From assembly GCA_964467165.1 (NCBI GenBank), contig CAYXOL010000020.1, positions 11,635-75,634 on the forward strand: a stretch of 64,000 nt of DNA. The letters run 5' to 3'. A model generated the notes under the pieces. The model did no database searches. It worked only from the letters and a program-made list of their open reading frames with translations, and had not been told where the DNA came from. The stretch comes from Clostridium_AD sp964467165 (GTDB taxonomy: Bacteria; Bacillota; Clostridia; Clostridiales; Clostridiaceae). The stretch's first letter is position 1; every line of letters starts with the position of its first letter. Made by a program: the position numbers and the translations under genes. This document shows, piece after piece, positions 46,567 to 56,230 of this stretch.

Positions 46567-46899
46567 ATGTTTACTAGTTGTGATAATTGTGACCTTGAGT
46601 TAAACGGTGATTTTACTCTTAGTAAATTTGACTATTTAACCAAAGATGAACATGATTTTATAGAATGTTTTTTAAAATACCAAGGAAATTTTAAATTAGT
46701 GCAAAATGAACGAGGGATGTCATATCCAGCTACTAAAAAGAGTTTAGTGAATATTTTAGAAAAATTAAATTTAAATGCTAGCGACGGTCAGGCTATGGTA
46801 ACTCTTTATAATGGAGATGCTTGTGATATATGGTTTGATGAAAATGGAAAAGGATTAGTATCAGCTAAAATACCACCTGCAAATCAGCAAGAAGTTTAG
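46567..46899 (+). pseudogene. N-truncated DUF2089-like protein joined to repeat copy B
   Basis: Opens in the second half of a zinc finger (CDNCDLELNGDFTLSKFDYL), then DEHDFIECFLKYQGNFKLVQ and ERGMSYPATKKSLVN as in DUF2089 regulators. Its last codons (ANQQEV) come from the duplicated DUF3368 segment, so the C-terminus is foreign. Lacks the first Cys pair. Confidence 0.6.
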
Positions 46900-47741
46900 C
46901 GGAAGCTTTAATGTTAGAGCCTACAGGGCTTTTGGGTATTTTGAAATTTGCTAAATTATCAGGCGCAATTGAAACATTAAAACCACATTTAGATGGGTTA
47001 ATAGAAAACAATTATAGAATTTCTAAAAAACTATATAGTGGCATATTGTTAGATGTAGGAGAAATATAGCAACAACAAATTCTTACTACACTCCAATTTC
47101 TTGACGTTCCTTCAGGGAAATGACATAAAATAACGCATTGAACTAACCTTTAAGTTATTTCAATGCGTTATTTATTTATACAGAGCTTTTTAAAAAAAAA
47201 CAGATAAAAATACATTAAAATCATTCTGCTTATTTTTGTAACGACCTCTGTTATTTAGTACATTTAATAGCTATACTGAGTTTTGTAGCATACATAACTA
47301 TGTTTATGAAAGTTTAATGAAATTTATGGGGTTAAGTCTGAGTTTAAGGTACAATATATAGGAACCCCTCAGGAGAATATTGGGCTTAAAAAATTTCTAT
47401 CTATTAACCGAGTCTTAGGTATAAGAGTTTTCTAAAGCTGACATTGAACATTTAGAGGCAGAGTAGGCTCTGAGAGTTAGGTGATATTAAAGGAAGAAGA
47501 ACTAGTGGTTTGCGTTACATAAAAATTAGGCGTAATGGACTAATAATGCGAAATATAAAGGAGATGCTCCAATGCAAAAATTGATAGCAACAAGGATAGG
47601 TTATAGTCCTTTATTAAATGATTTTTATATTGAAACTGAAGAAAAAGATTATAGAGGACAACTTGAATATGTTGATGATAAGTTTATATTTCAATATTTT
47701 TCAGAAAAATATATAGTAGAGTTTAAAGATGATAAGGTGAC
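46882..47741 (+). repeat. Long direct repeat, copy B
   Basis: Counterpart of 36568-37690 with two deletions. Contains the DUF3368 end (LAEALMLEPTGLLGILKFA), the AATAACGCATTGAA terminator (47129-47174), the purine-rich leader and the start of the 164-aa gene. Confidence 0.85.
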
Positions 47742-47796
47742 TGGTCACAAGGATGTATCAATAGGTGGTAAGTTGTTCTTTTATAATAGAATTTGA
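47572..47796 (+). pseudogene. Truncated copy of the 164-aa unknown gene
   Basis: The first 57 codons (QKLIATRIGYSPLLNDFYIE ... KYIVEFKDDKV) are the same as in 37520-38014. The sequence then changes to TGHKDVSIGGKLFFYNRI and stops. Keeps the full leader and ribosome site, so a 74-residue product could still be made. Confidence 0.8.
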
Positions 47797-47825
47797 ATAA
47801 AAATATAATAATTTAAAGGAGAAAT

Positions 47826-48742
47826 ATGGTTTTAGACGAATTAATTAAAGTATTGATACAAGTGGCATTAAAAAAATTTAATATAGTGAATATGAAACAA
47901 TCCATATATTAAATCGAAATGGGGGTAAGGCTTCAAAAGAAGATGCAATGAATGGAAAACTTGGAGATAGCAAGCTTCCTATTGATTCGGTTGAAGGATA
48001 TATATAGCTTACAAAGTCTATGGAAAAGAACTTGGTAGTACCGAAAGACCTTCACTGACTTTACACGTTCACCATGCTACAATAGCAAGAAAGATATTAA
48101 AAAGTGGATATTATATTCTAAATGTATGATAAATGGTTATTCCATAAGGAAATGTGCAGAGATAGTTGAGATTAGTGTACCTACATCTTTTTATTGGAGG
48201 AATAAGTTTTTAGATGCTATCAGAGTATATATGAGTGTTGGTCATGTTGGTGGAGTTAAGGGCAGTATGAGTAGTCCACATGAAAAGAGAAAAAGAGGTA
48301 TATCAAAACAGCAAGTTTTCGTACATGTGCGATTGATAGGGTAGGAAATATTGTGACAGAGTTAATCTGTAAAGGTAGAATGAAGCATACAGATTTAGAA
48401 AGACTCTTTACAGCGAGGATTGAGGATAATTCAACCCTATGTACTGATTCACATAAGAATTATATTAAGTTTGCCGAAAATTTAGATGTCGAACTACAGC
48501 AGATTAAGCGTGGTAAGCATAAGGAAGGTATATACCATATACAGCATATAAATGCTTTTCATAGCAAACTAAAAGAATGGATGTATGGATTTCATAGTGT
48601 TTCCACAAAATATCTTGCTAACTACATGGTCTGGTTTAAATGGTTACAGTCATTTAGAACACAGAAGGATACTGTAAAAAGCAAATATTTATTAGTCCAG
48701 TCACACACGTCTCATTCTGATACAAAATTAAAAGATTTTTAA
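47826..48742 (+). pseudogene. IS1595-type (ISXO2-like) transposase remnant
   Basis: A transposase in several frames: MINGYSIRKCAEIVEISVPT, SFYWRNKFLDAIR, KGISKQQVFVHVRLIG, then in another frame GRMKHTDLERLFTARIEDNS, TLCTDSHKNYIKFAENLDVE, HIQHINAFHSKLKEWMYGFH and GVSTKYL-like YLANYMVWFKWL. The 'LCTDSH..Y' and 'HIQHINAFHSKLK' blocks are the DDE-region signature of IS1595 elements. At least two frame breaks and stops near 47910 and 48006. Terminal inverted repeats are not obvious. Confidence 0.75.
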
Positions 48743-48870
48743 ATTAGAGAAGCAATTTATACATAATTATGTTAAATATTTGAATAATTATATTGATATG
48801 TTGTATAATTAAATAGGGATATTATGCTTTGATGTCGTGAATTAATCTTGAGATACTTGGAGGTATGTTA

Positions 48871-49377
48871 ATGATAAAGAACAAAAAAGTAGTGCCGATT
48901 ATTGGAATGATTTTTATAGTAACAGTATTATTCTGTATATTTGGAACACCGAGATACCAGTCTATGAAAGCAAAAGATGAAGGGTTTTCAAATTTAGAAA
49001 ATAAGCTAAAACAGGTCTCTATTACGAATTCTGTGATAGACATAAGTAAACTAACAAATTTTGATTGGGACGAGTGCTATGTATTTACACCATACTATCC
49101 ACCAGCGGAAATTTATAAAAAGGTAGGAACAGAATGGACAACAGCTAAAACATTTATCGGATTTATTATGACTCACAGTGCAGAAAATGAAATGCTGAAT
49201 GATGAAGATTATTTGATGGTATTTAAAAAGGGAACTAAGGTGGTTTTATCAAAACAATACAGTATTAATGAATTGCCTGTTATTTTCAAATTGGATAATT
49301 ATAAATTTACAAGTAACAAAGCAAAATTTTTAGTAACAAATGAAGGGAAAGTCAAAAGATTAGTTTTAAAAAATTAA
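48871..49377 (+). CDS. Unknown membrane-anchored protein (168 aa)
   Basis: GGAGG lies 7 bases before the ATG at 48871 (an ATG at 48865 is also in frame). Residues 5-25 (KKVVPIIGMIFIVTVLFCIF) form one membrane segment. The rest looks extracytoplasmic: FDWDECYVFTPYYPPAEIYK is a recognisable motif of lipoprotein-like Clostridium and Bacillus proteins of unknown function. Intact, between a dead transposase and broken genes. Confidence 0.7.
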   Translation: MIKNKKVVPIIGMIFIVTVLFCIFGTPRYQSMKAKDEGFSNLENKLKQVSITNSVIDISKLTNFDWDECYVFTPYYPPAEIYKKVGTEWTTAKTFIGFIMTHSAENEMLNDEDYLMVFKKGTKVVLSKQYSINELPVIFKLDNYKFTSNKAKFLVTNEGKVKRLVLKN

Positions 49378-49485
49378 CATATTCTCTCTTGCTAAGGATG
49401 AGTTTATTATTTTAGCAGGTAATGATTATTGTGAGTATTTGTTGCTACTAATTTATGTAAAGCTTTGCATCAGTTTTTCAATCAA

Positions 49486-49638
49486 ATGCCCAGAATGGAT
49501 TACAAGACGATTGGAGATATCCCATTTACTAATGGAATTTATATTATGTTTGAAAATGGCGGGAAATATGGCGAGTTTGATAGAATCGTAAGAATAGGAA
49601 CTCATACAGCGGACAATCTCTGTTGCTACAATCTTTGA
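49486..49638 (+). pseudogene. GIY-YIG domain fragment
   Basis: MPRMDYKTIGDIPFTNGIYI MF-ending core followed by GEFDRIVRIGTHTADNL: the NGIYI and 'RIVRIGTH' strands match the start of a GIY-YIG nuclease-like protein. The frame stops at 49636 after unrelated CCYNL. The break follows GCGGACAATCTCTGTTG, shared with 35050. Confidence 0.6.
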
Positions 49639-49820
49639 TACATGGAAAGAAGCCAAATCAAGCTCATGGTCGAACTAAAGCTATACTTGTAGAAGTAGGT
49701 GCTTATTCAATTAAGGATACAATAGCATTTCCTTTGATTTTATTTACTAAAAATATTCGCGAACAAAATCAGGCATATTAAATTAAAGTAGATAGATAAT
49801 TCTATATCCTATTATATAAT
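49639..49820 (+). pseudogene. C-terminal scrap of an unidentified protein
   Basis: From about 49640 one frame reads HGKKPNQAHGRTKAILVEVG then AYSIKDTIAFPLILFTKNIR and stops at 49781. Protein-like, with no start, and separated from the GIY-YIG piece by a frame change. Family not recognised. Confidence 0.4.
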
Positions 49821-50798
49821 TTAGTTATCCCCATTTAACAATTGTTTCTTTTTCAAATCAAATTCTTCTTGTGTAATAGCACCCATATCTAATAAATTTT
49901 TAAACTTAAGTAACTCATCAGCAACACTAAATGAAGCATTTTTTTTGTTGAAATTATCATTATCCACTGTACCCATATTTTCCGTGTCAGCAGCCACTTC
50001 TGTAAATGGTACGTTTACGGAATTAAACATACTTTCTATATCACGCGTAGCCTCAGCTTCAGTATAATCAATGGATTCCGCTAGAGTATTCTTTAAACGG
50101 TTACCCATAGGTTTCATAGATGCATATGTAAGACCACCTGATATTATACCTCCTAATACTGGAATGGCTTTGGAAACACTTTTAGCAAAAGTTTGCTTAG
50201 TTATTTTTACACCAATAAGAGCTGCAGTTTTCTTGATAATTGGATAATAAATCGTTTTTGTTAATGCTTTCTGAGGCAATTTTTTTAAAATCTGTTTTGA
50301 AACAGCTGACGAAAGTACCTTAACGGCAGAAGCTGATCCGCCAATCCCAAACATAACCCCTATAAATAAAGTTAGTTCTCCTTTCGCCTTTTCAGTATCT
50401 AAATCTCCATTAGTCCACATGTCCGAATAACCATATATGTAAGCTAATTCTTGAGCTAATCGCAACGTTACTCCTAAAAATTGCAAAGTATCGGCTGGTA
50501 TTGTAGCTGCCATAGCTAACCCTCCAGGTAAACCTGCAGCGAAAGAGGCACTAGTACTTTGAATTGTACGTTTTTGAATTATATCTGATGCTAGCTTATT
50601 TAATATTTGTATACTTACACCTAATTCAACTGGTCCTCTTTCTAATATATCTACAATGTTAATTGAATTATTATTTGTATAACTATCAAATGTTTTTAGT
50701 AGAAATTCCCTCCGGTTGACTTTAACACCTGGTATTTTCAAGGCAGTTACTAATGCCGTCTCAAATGAAGTGCCCGATTCTTGAATATTATTATTCAT
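49821..50798 (-). CDS. EcsC-like membrane-interacting protein with SHOCT domain
   Basis: 325 residues. The middle is Gly/Ala-rich and hydrophobic: ASFAAGLPGGLAMAATIPAD, LTLFIGVMFGIGGSASAVKV, VLGGIISGGLTYASM, as in EcsC-type proteins. The C-terminal LLKFKNLLDMGAITQEEFDL KK is a SHOCT domain, a short helical module often at ends of such proteins. GGGGAT lies before the ATG. Single gene, function unknown. Confidence 0.75.
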   Translation of the reverse strand: MNNNIQESGTSFETALVTALKIPGVKVNRREFLLKTFDSYTNNNSINIVDILERGPVELGVSIQILNKLASDIIQKRTIQSTSASFAAGLPGGLAMAATIPADTLQFLGVTLRLAQELAYIYGYSDMWTNGDLDTEKAKGELTLFIGVMFGIGGSASAVKVLSSAVSKQILKKLPQKALTKTIYYPIIKKTAALIGVKITKQTFAKSVSKAIPVLGGIISGGLTYASMKPMGNRLKNTLAESIDYTEAEATRDIESMFNSVNVPFTEVAADTENMGTVDNDNFNKKNASFSVADELLKFKNLLDMGAITQEEFDLKKKQLLNGDN

Positions 50799-50898
50799 TA
50801 TTTATATCCCCCTATAACCAATTTACATGTAATGATTACATTAATTTCTAAAAAATACAATAGTTATTTCGTTTATGAGTTAACTTGTTGTTAGTGTG

Positions 50899-51027
50899 TT
50901 AAGGTAATTGTACCTGCGCCTGCGGCACAGTTGGAACGTCATTTTCATCAGCTTTAATATTATCTACAGTCATGGTAAAATATGTACCTTCTGTCTGAGT
51001 TAAAAATATCATAGTTAATTTATGCAT
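50899..51027 (-). pseudogene. Truncated DUF2922 gene
   Basis: MHKLTMIFLTQTEGTYFTMT and VDNIKADENDVPTVPQAQV are the first ~40 residues of DUF2922 (compare 56917). It then stops after QLP. The ribosome site AGGAGG is still present. Second partial copy of this gene in the window. Confidence 0.85.
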
Positions 51028-51076
51028 ATCACTTTTCCTCCTTTAAATTATTTTATTTGGATTTTTTTAGTTAATT

Positions 51077-51178
51077 CTACTCATTAACTAAACTGAATTG
51101 ATCTTCTCTGCCAAGTCCGGATAATGGATAAGATTTAAGGTTTGAGATAGCTTGTCTAACAACAAGGACAATACCCAT
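51077..51178 (-). pseudogene. C-terminal end of a DUF1659 gene
   Basis: VRQAISNLKSYPLSGLGRED followed by QFSLVNE-stop equals the C-terminus of the DUF1659 protein at 56643-56867. The front half is replaced by unrelated sequence. Lies immediately upstream of the DUF2922 fragment, in the normal gene order. Confidence 0.85.
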
Positions 51179-51301
51179 AAATAACTTATATTTGTTGTTG
51201 TTTCGAGAAGTATAAACCAAATTTTTCCACGAGTTATCCACATAGATTAGTCAGCTGCATATCTTAATCTATAAAAAAATAAGAATACCAATATGGCATC
51301 C

Positions 51302-51463
51302 TTATTTTTCGTATTTTCCTATAACGGCGGATATAACTGCTGCTAGATCTGAGATAGATTTATTGAGGTCCTCAATTTTCTTCTCAAATCGAACAAGGAG
51401 ATATATCGACACACCTATAGGGAAGCCAACTGTATTAACCAGTTTAACAAATGCATCATACAT
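51302..51463 (-). CDS. YvrJ family protein (53 aa)
   Basis: YDAFVKLVNTVGFPIGVSIY is a membrane segment typical of YvrJ, followed by LLVRFEKKIEDLNKSISDLA. GGGAGGTG lies 6 bases before the ATG. YvrJ proteins accompany DUF1659/DUF2922 and holin-like genes in Clostridium and Bacillus; role unknown, perhaps holin-like. This is the intact member of the minus-strand block, with decayed DUF1659 and DUF2922 genes downstream. Confidence 0.85.
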   Translation of the reverse strand: MYDAFVKLVNTVGFPIGVSIYLLVRFEKKIEDLNKSISDLAAVISAVIGKYEK

Positions 51464-51528
51464 GACACATCACCTCCCTCACCGCTATAGATAATATATA
51501 TGCTTTTCTTAATTGTTTTCTATAATTT

Positions 51529-51692
51529 CTAAATATATTTTTTAAGTTTAGTTAAGGCCTTATCTTTAATCTTTCTATAATGAGCATAACTATTATCACC
51601 ATCACAGGCTATTTCCAGAAGACTATCCTGAGATAAGTAAAATCTCTCAACAACATCCCTCTCAACGGGGTCGCACCGACAACCTATTAAAT
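51529..51692 (-). pseudogene. Region-4 fragment of a sigma-70 factor
   Basis: Minus-strand HLIGCRCDPVERDVVERFYL then SQDSLLEIACDGDNSYAHYR KIKDKAL matches sigma region 4 of the factor at 45738-46274. No region 2 or start remains. Position before YvrJ/DUF1659/DUF2922 mirrors the plus-strand order. Confidence 0.75.
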
Positions 51693-51933
51693 GTAAAACA
51701 GACTTCACAATAAACCGTACTACTCAGCCTATCACTCTTAAATCTAAATCAAACAGCTTAATCTAGCATATCTTTACTAATTTGCCTTTTTTAAGTAGTT
51801 GACACGACCCTATTACAGACATTGGCATAAGCCTTTGTAAATTATAATGCAAATGTAAAATTTCGGGGGTTTAGACTTGCAACCCCTAATAAAAATATGA
51901 CATATTAATTGCCAAAGATAATGCTCATAATCT

Positions 51934-52200
51934 TTATCTCAAAACACTCTTTATAAACACTAAAAGAGTCAAAGCACACACCAGTAACTTAATGACTCCG
52001 AGAAGAATACGAGCATTCTTTATTTTATTTGGTTCTCCCTTTATTAAAAATTCTTCACCAATCATGAAAATCATTAGTACAACCAATGTAAAACTTATCC
52101 AATCCCATTGAGTTGTAATAATTCCCATCAGATACAAAAATCCTAGTATAATAGCAATCAGACCAGTAATCAAAATGCAAACTTTCAATATTTTCTTCAT
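51934..52200 (-). CDS. Small membrane protein (88 aa)
   Basis: Three hydrophobic segments: ILKVCILITGLIAIILGFLY, WISFTLVVLMIFMIG and LLGVIKLLVCALTLLVFI. GGAGGT precedes the ATG. The family is not recognised. Single gene. Confidence 0.7.
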   Translation of the reverse strand: MKKILKVCILITGLIAIILGFLYLMGIITTQWDWISFTLVVLMIFMIGEEFLIKGEPNKIKNARILLGVIKLLVCALTLLVFIKSVLR

Positions 52201-52453
52201 ATAATATTTACCTCCAAATACAAACTAATATATATTTATTAGTTTCATCACAATAGCTTACCAACCCAATGTAACTTTTAAGAATATTATACCATTTAAT
52301 ACTATTTATACAAACTTATAGCTGTCACAGTAAGTAAATTTTTATTTTGCAGGTTTACAAATGAATTTAAATTATCTCTTTAACATATGTAAGGAATAAA
52401 CAGTGCACTGAATGCTTCTTGCAAATTATGTAAATAAAAAGGAGAGATTTATT

Positions 52454-52921
52454 ATGGAAATTACTATTAGTGAAAATGCTATTTCTTGTCATCCTAAATT
52501 TGTAACAAAGAGAATATATACAGACACTGTGATGATTAGTGGAAAAAGATTAAATGAAATAAATAAATGGTTAACAAGAGGAGATAAGTCCATGGACTTC
52601 GCAGTTACTATGGCACTTGGTATAGGTGTTGGAGTAGCTGCTGCTAGCATAGGTGCGGCAGGAGCTCCGTTTGCAGTAGCTTATTCTACTCAAGCTGAAA
52701 AAATTTATGAAGCACTAAAATCTTCTGCTTGGGGAACTGCCGCTACATTTACACTATATAAGTTAATTTACAAATCAGCAGACCTTTCAGCTGATTTATT
52801 AAAATCAATTGAAGATGATGTTTTTCCATCGATAAAGATATTTTATACATTTAAATACGTCCAACATGGTGGAAATGATGGTGCATTCTTCTTAACAGAT
52901 TGTAAAATTATGAAATCATAA
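52454..52921 (+). CDS. Unknown protein with Gly/Ala-rich hydrophobic segment
   Basis: 155 residues from the ATG at 52454, 8 bases after AAAAGGAGAG (an ATG at 52412 lacks a site). The central stretch MALGIGVGVAAASIGAAGAP could insert in membranes. The C-terminus is soluble-like (FYTFKYVQHGGNDGAFFLTD). No leader peptide or bacteriocin signature can be proven. Followed by a weak hairpin (ATCACCTAGCGCTATC region). Confidence 0.6.
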   Translation: MEITISENAISCHPKFVTKRIYTDTVMISGKRLNEINKWLTRGDKSMDFAVTMALGIGVGVAAASIGAAGAPFAVAYSTQAEKIYEALKSSAWGTAATFTLYKLIYKSADLSADLLKSIEDDVFPSIKIFYTFKYVQHGGNDGAFFLTDCKIMKS

Positions 52922-53078
52922 CACACTATAGGGGGTAGTGATAGCATCTGTGTCATGTACTGAAATGGAATAAAGATAGAGATAGGTGAAATCACCTAGC
53001 GCTATCTTTTTTTAAGAAGCGACTTGTTACTTGACATAATAAAACTAGTATTGCCACAAAAATATATACATCTTTATC

Positions 53079-53378
53079 TTGAAATTTAAAGCATTTATAT
53101 TTTCTTCTTCAGTTTTTTTACAAATAACAAAAGAGTTTCTTTGTTTAAATGAATTGTTAAAGCTTGCCTCAAACCAAGGCATATGGGCTTCATTATCTGT
53201 TGCACTTATTTTTTACATATTAAAAACTCAGGAAAAAAGAGATGACAAGCAAGAGCAAAGAGAGAAAAATTATCAAGATATTATATCAAAATTAACAGAA
53301 AAATTTAATATTGTTGAAAATGTAAAGAACGATGTTGAAGAAATTAAAGAGTATATATTTAAAAAACAATATATTTAA
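53079..53378 (+). pseudogene. BhlA/UviB holin-like gene, start lost
   Basis: The core LNELLKLASNQGIWASLSVA then LIFYILKTQEKRDDKQEQRE and a final coiled coil is BhlA/UviB, a small bacteriocin- or phage-associated holin-like protein with one membrane segment. Relatives begin within a few residues of LLKLA; here that place has CLNEL with no ATG, GTG or TTG. The only upstream candidate (TTG at 53079) lacks a ribosome site. It might be expressed poorly or not at all. Confidence 0.65.
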
Positions 53379-53452
53379 TTATTTGTGTTTGTTCCAAAAT
53401 TTTTAACTTGTTCCATATATATAAATTAAAAACCCTAAAGGAGGAATCACCC

Positions 53453-53802
53453 ATGAACAAAACCCAAATAATAAAATCCCTAGTGCTAATAACTTAGAAA
53501 ATATCAAATACCTGCAGAGGTCATTAAATAAGCTGAATATTAAAGACATCAATAATAATGTTTTAGTGGTAGATGGCGCCAGCGGATCTCTAACTATTAC
53601 TGCTATTAAGAAGCTTCAAAATATAGTAGGTATCATCGCTGATGGCTTATGTAATGCATTAGAAATCATTATGAAAAAGCCTGTTTGCAGTATAACGGGT
53701 ACAGCCGACATACATGTAAAAATGAGCCACATGATGGATATTAATTCCAATACGTGGCTTCTCTTGTTTTCATTATCATTTTTAGTAGTTAGTGAACAAT
53801 AA
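53453..53802 (+). pseudogene. Deleted endolysin remnant
   Basis: The leader GGAGGAATCACCC-ATG and MNKTQIIKSL equal those of the intact endolysin at 59995-60858. The glucosaminidase domain is gone, and a peptidoglycan-binding piece remains (IKYLQRSLNKLNIKDINNN, VVDGASGSLTITAIKKLQN). The end is unrelated. Confidence 0.8.
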
Positions 53803-54246
53803 GAGAATAATGTGAATTAAGTATTTTTTAAAGCTATTTAATACACCTTTAAAAACTTCCTTAGTTCTTTTCTAAATTAAAGGTTTAAAGTACAACTAAA
53901 ACCTAATTTTAAAGTTAATTCTTTTTTCTTCAGAAGAATTGAATAAATTCTTCTATTTCAATTAGAATGGTGATTATTATATCTTCTTCTTTTTAAATAT
54001 ATCAAGTAGTATTAAATAATCAAAAAATTCTGGAGTTTCATTTTCGATATGGTATTCGCTAATTCCTTCAGCTATATGTAGCTGTTGCTTTAAGGGTTCG
54101 CAAGTTGACGTATCAGCCAAGGCAATTGGCAACATTTTGTTATAGGTCGTTTAGGAACTAGACTTTGAGCAAGACCTATCCCAGATATCCTAGAATATGA
54201 TATTTACTCCATAACAATTGTTGTACAATAGTTAAATCAATGTATA
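53803..54246. other. Gap with decayed sequence, no clear gene
   Basis: No intact gene. On the minus strand 53980-54130 reads like the end of a helical protein (EGISEYHIENETPEFFDYLI) without a start, possibly an ancient scrap. CAAGTTGACGTATC at 54102 is a weak echo of the GTTGTGACG element seen at 54749, 58550 and 57736. Confidence 0.35.
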
Positions 54247-54696
54247 CTATTGAATTTTCTTTATATATTCAATTTCATCTTCATTTCTTGAAATTTCTAC
54301 ATAACCATATTTTTCATATAAATGTTGATTACCTGTACTAAATGTGGGTGTAGATAGTTGCCATTCATTAATATCTGAATATGTTTTTTCAACCAACTCC
54401 ATTATGCTATAACCATATCCTTTTCCTTGAAATGATGGTTCTATTACGAAATCTTCAAATCGCATCTTACTATCACCCAAAGGAATAAGAAATAATGCAC
54501 CTATAATTTGATTATCTAATTCAATTTTATAGGAAATAAACTTCTTGGTAATATAAATTTGAGACTCCACCATATCATATCCTGGAGGACCTCCATTCCT
54601 TCCGAAATATGTATTAATTTCTTTGTTGAATGCTTTTGTTTTTATGTCAGTAATTAATTTAGCATCATCAATGGTTGCCTTTTTTATTTCTAACAA
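54247..54696 (-). CDS. GNAT family N-acetyltransferase
   Basis: 149 residues. The acetyl-CoA loop is SFQGKGYGYSIMELVE (Q-x-x-G-x-G, ~92-107), preceded by DSKMRFEDFVIEPSF (strand beta4). The C-terminal LYEKYGYVEISRNEDEIEYI is the usual GNAT end. Uses acetyl-CoA to acetylate an unknown amine. A TTG/ATG start follows GAAAGGAGAATGGGAATTG. The gene and the membrane gene upstream are separated by a repeated 36-base element. Confidence 0.85.
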   Translation of the reverse strand: MLEIKKATIDDAKLITDIKTKAFNKEINTYFGRNGGPPGYDMVESQIYITKKFISYKIELDNQIIGALFLIPLGDSKMRFEDFVIEPSFQGKGYGYSIMELVEKTYSDINEWQLSTPTFSTGNQHLYEKYGYVEISRNEDEIEYIKKIQ

Positions 54697-54748
54697 TTCC
54701 CATTCTCCTTTCAGACATAAAGATTATATTAGTAATCGTAATTTCGCG

Positions 54749-54784
54749 ATTTAATACAGTTGTGACGCAACTTAAGAATATTTA
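54749..54784 (-). repeat. 36-base intergenic element, site 1
   Basis: Plus strand ACAGTTGTGACGCAACTTAA then GAATATTTAGAACTAT. Contains GTTG-TGACG-CAAC. Lies at the 3' end of the membrane gene (stop 54788) and before the GNAT gene. About 31 of 36 bases match site 2 (58550). Confidence 0.7.
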
Positions 54785-54787
54785 GAA

Positions 54788-55207
54788 CTATTCTTTAAAG
54801 TTTTTTATATTGTTATTTTTCACTTTTTCTTTTAATTTACTATATCTATCCTGCTCTACACCATATCTAATTGGAGAAGATAGTAAAGCGAAGATAACAA
54901 CAGTAACAACCAATAATAGGATATGTTCACGCCAATACATGATACTATTATTATCTTTAGAGAAATTAATAAATTCTATTATTCCATAAAAAGCAGTAAA
55001 CATAACAACATTTTTAATGTTATACATTAATATGCCCTTTTCTTTTGTTTTATCCCAAGATTTAATGAAACTTTCATCATCATAATAAAATAGCCTTGAT
55101 ATTTTACTTGGCTTTATCTTATTTGCTTTAACGAGAAACCAGAAAGTTAGACTTATAACTAAAAATATAAATAGTATAGTAATACCCAATATAATCCATA
55201 TAGTCAA
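54788..55207 (-). CDS. Membrane protein (139 aa), unknown
   Basis: Membrane segments at residues ~3-27 (WIILGITILFIFLVISLTFW), ~68-84 and ~95-113 (ILLLVVTVVIFALLSSPIRY). A charged middle holds FYYDDESFIKSWDKTKEKGI. AGGGGG before the ATG. Family not recognised. The 36-base element overlaps its 3' flank. Confidence 0.7.
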   Translation of the reverse strand: MTIWIILGITILFIFLVISLTFWFLVKANKIKPSKISRLFYYDDESFIKSWDKTKEKGILMYNIKNVVMFTAFYGIIEFINFSKDNNSIMYWREHILLLVVTVVIFALLSSPIRYGVEQDRYSKLKEKVKNNNIKNFKE

Positions 55208-55333
55208 AACAATACCCCCTTAAAAATTTATAAACTAATGTTTCGTGAAATTTTACTAAGTAGTCACAACTAAAACCACCATAAACTTTTATTGTTCGTG
55301 ATGTCTAAAAAAAAATATCGTGTAATAAGATAA

Positions 55334-55546
55334 TTAGTCTTTTCTCGTCTCTAATATAAGTTTTTCTAATCCAACTAATACCCCTAACATTATATATACT
55401 ATCATTGACCCTAACAAAGACGGTAGAATTTTAAATGTGGTTCCCATTTGCTCATTTAGAAATATTAGTATATTATTGCTAAAAGTAATGTAACATATTA
55501 ATACTATTGCATATAAGAAATATGATAACCAATTGTATTTTTTCAT
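55334..55546 (-). CDS. Small membrane protein (70 aa)
   Basis: Two membrane segments (YFLYAIVLICYITFSNNILI and LLGSMIVYIMLGVLVGLEKL) and a basic C-terminus (ETRKD). GAGGGGG before the ATG. No function assigned. Confidence 0.65.
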   Translation of the reverse strand: MKKYNWLSYFLYAIVLICYITFSNNILIFLNEQMGTTFKILPSLLGSMIVYIMLGVLVGLEKLILETRKD

Positions 55547-55809
55547 TTATATCCCCCTCTTCTAATAATATAATATATATTATATTCAATAATTACTTGC
55601 TTCGTCCTATACTACAATTGTGTCCTAAATTATATTTTAATTATATATTGTATATACCATAAATTTCAAGTATTCCGTATAAAATCATTTGAAAATTGGT
55701 TCTCTAACTTTATAAGTATTTTTTATATATTATTTAATTGTAAATGTATCTAAAACGGTCCCTATAATACCCATCGCAATATATGAAATGGATATAAGAT
55801 ATCATCCTT
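55547..55809. other. Very AT-rich gap
   Basis: No gene. The stretch 55562-55580 (AATATAATATATATTATATT) is a near-perfect AT palindrome. Just beyond lies the hairpin-rich leader of the secreted-peptide gene. Confidence 0.4.
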
Positions 55810-55932
55810 ATATATATTAGATAAAGTTCTTTTAAAAAAGTTTCATATTTTTTGAAACTTTTTTTATTTTTTTTATCTAATATATATAAAACATTTAGAA
55901 AAATCTAAAATGTTTATGTGGAGGGGAAATTT
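55810..55932 (+). promoter_or_regulatory. Palindromic leader of the secreted-peptide gene
   Basis: Nested inverted repeats. Outer arms TATATATTAGATAAA / TTTATCTAATATATATA (55810-55824, 55872-55888); inner arms AAAAAAGTTTCA / TGAAACTTTTTT; then ACATTTAGA / TCTAAAATGT (55891-55915) just before GGAGGGG. The same leader stands at 63836-63958. It could act as attenuator, terminator or operator. Confidence 0.6.
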
Positions 55933-56175
55933 ATGAAAAAAATATTATCAATTTTAACTTGTGCTGTTTTAATTACTGGAATTATGTCTTCAAATGCTTT
56001 TGCAGATCCGATTAATGATATCCCAGATAAAAAGATAAACCAAAGTGAGATGTTTTATTCTAATAATAATTATAACTTGAATATTGATATTCAAAATACA
56101 ACTAGTAATTCTTTTCTTGATGGGGGTGATTATATTGTCAGTCAGGTACAGGATATATTAGAGCACAAGGATTAA
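55933..56175 (+). CDS. Short secreted peptide or truncated exoprotein
   Basis: 80 residues from ATG 55933 (GGAGGGG 7 bases before). Clear signal peptide: MKKILSILTCAVLITGIMSS then NAFA|DPIND, cleavage after Ala-Phe-Ala. The mature part is only ~55 residues, Asn/Asp/Ile-rich, ending DIQNTTSNSFLDGGDYIVSQ. It may be the start of a larger secreted protein cut off by a stop. An identical start (signal peptide and leader) is found at the right edge, 63959. Confidence 0.65.
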   Translation: MKKILSILTCAVLITGIMSSNAFADPINDIPDKKINQSEMFYSNNNYNLNIDIQNTTSNSFLDGGDYIVSQVQDILEHKD

Positions 56176-56230
56176 CGGAAAGTTATATTAGTGTGGGAAT
56201 GACCATATTAAACTTGTAAAAGAGATCATA

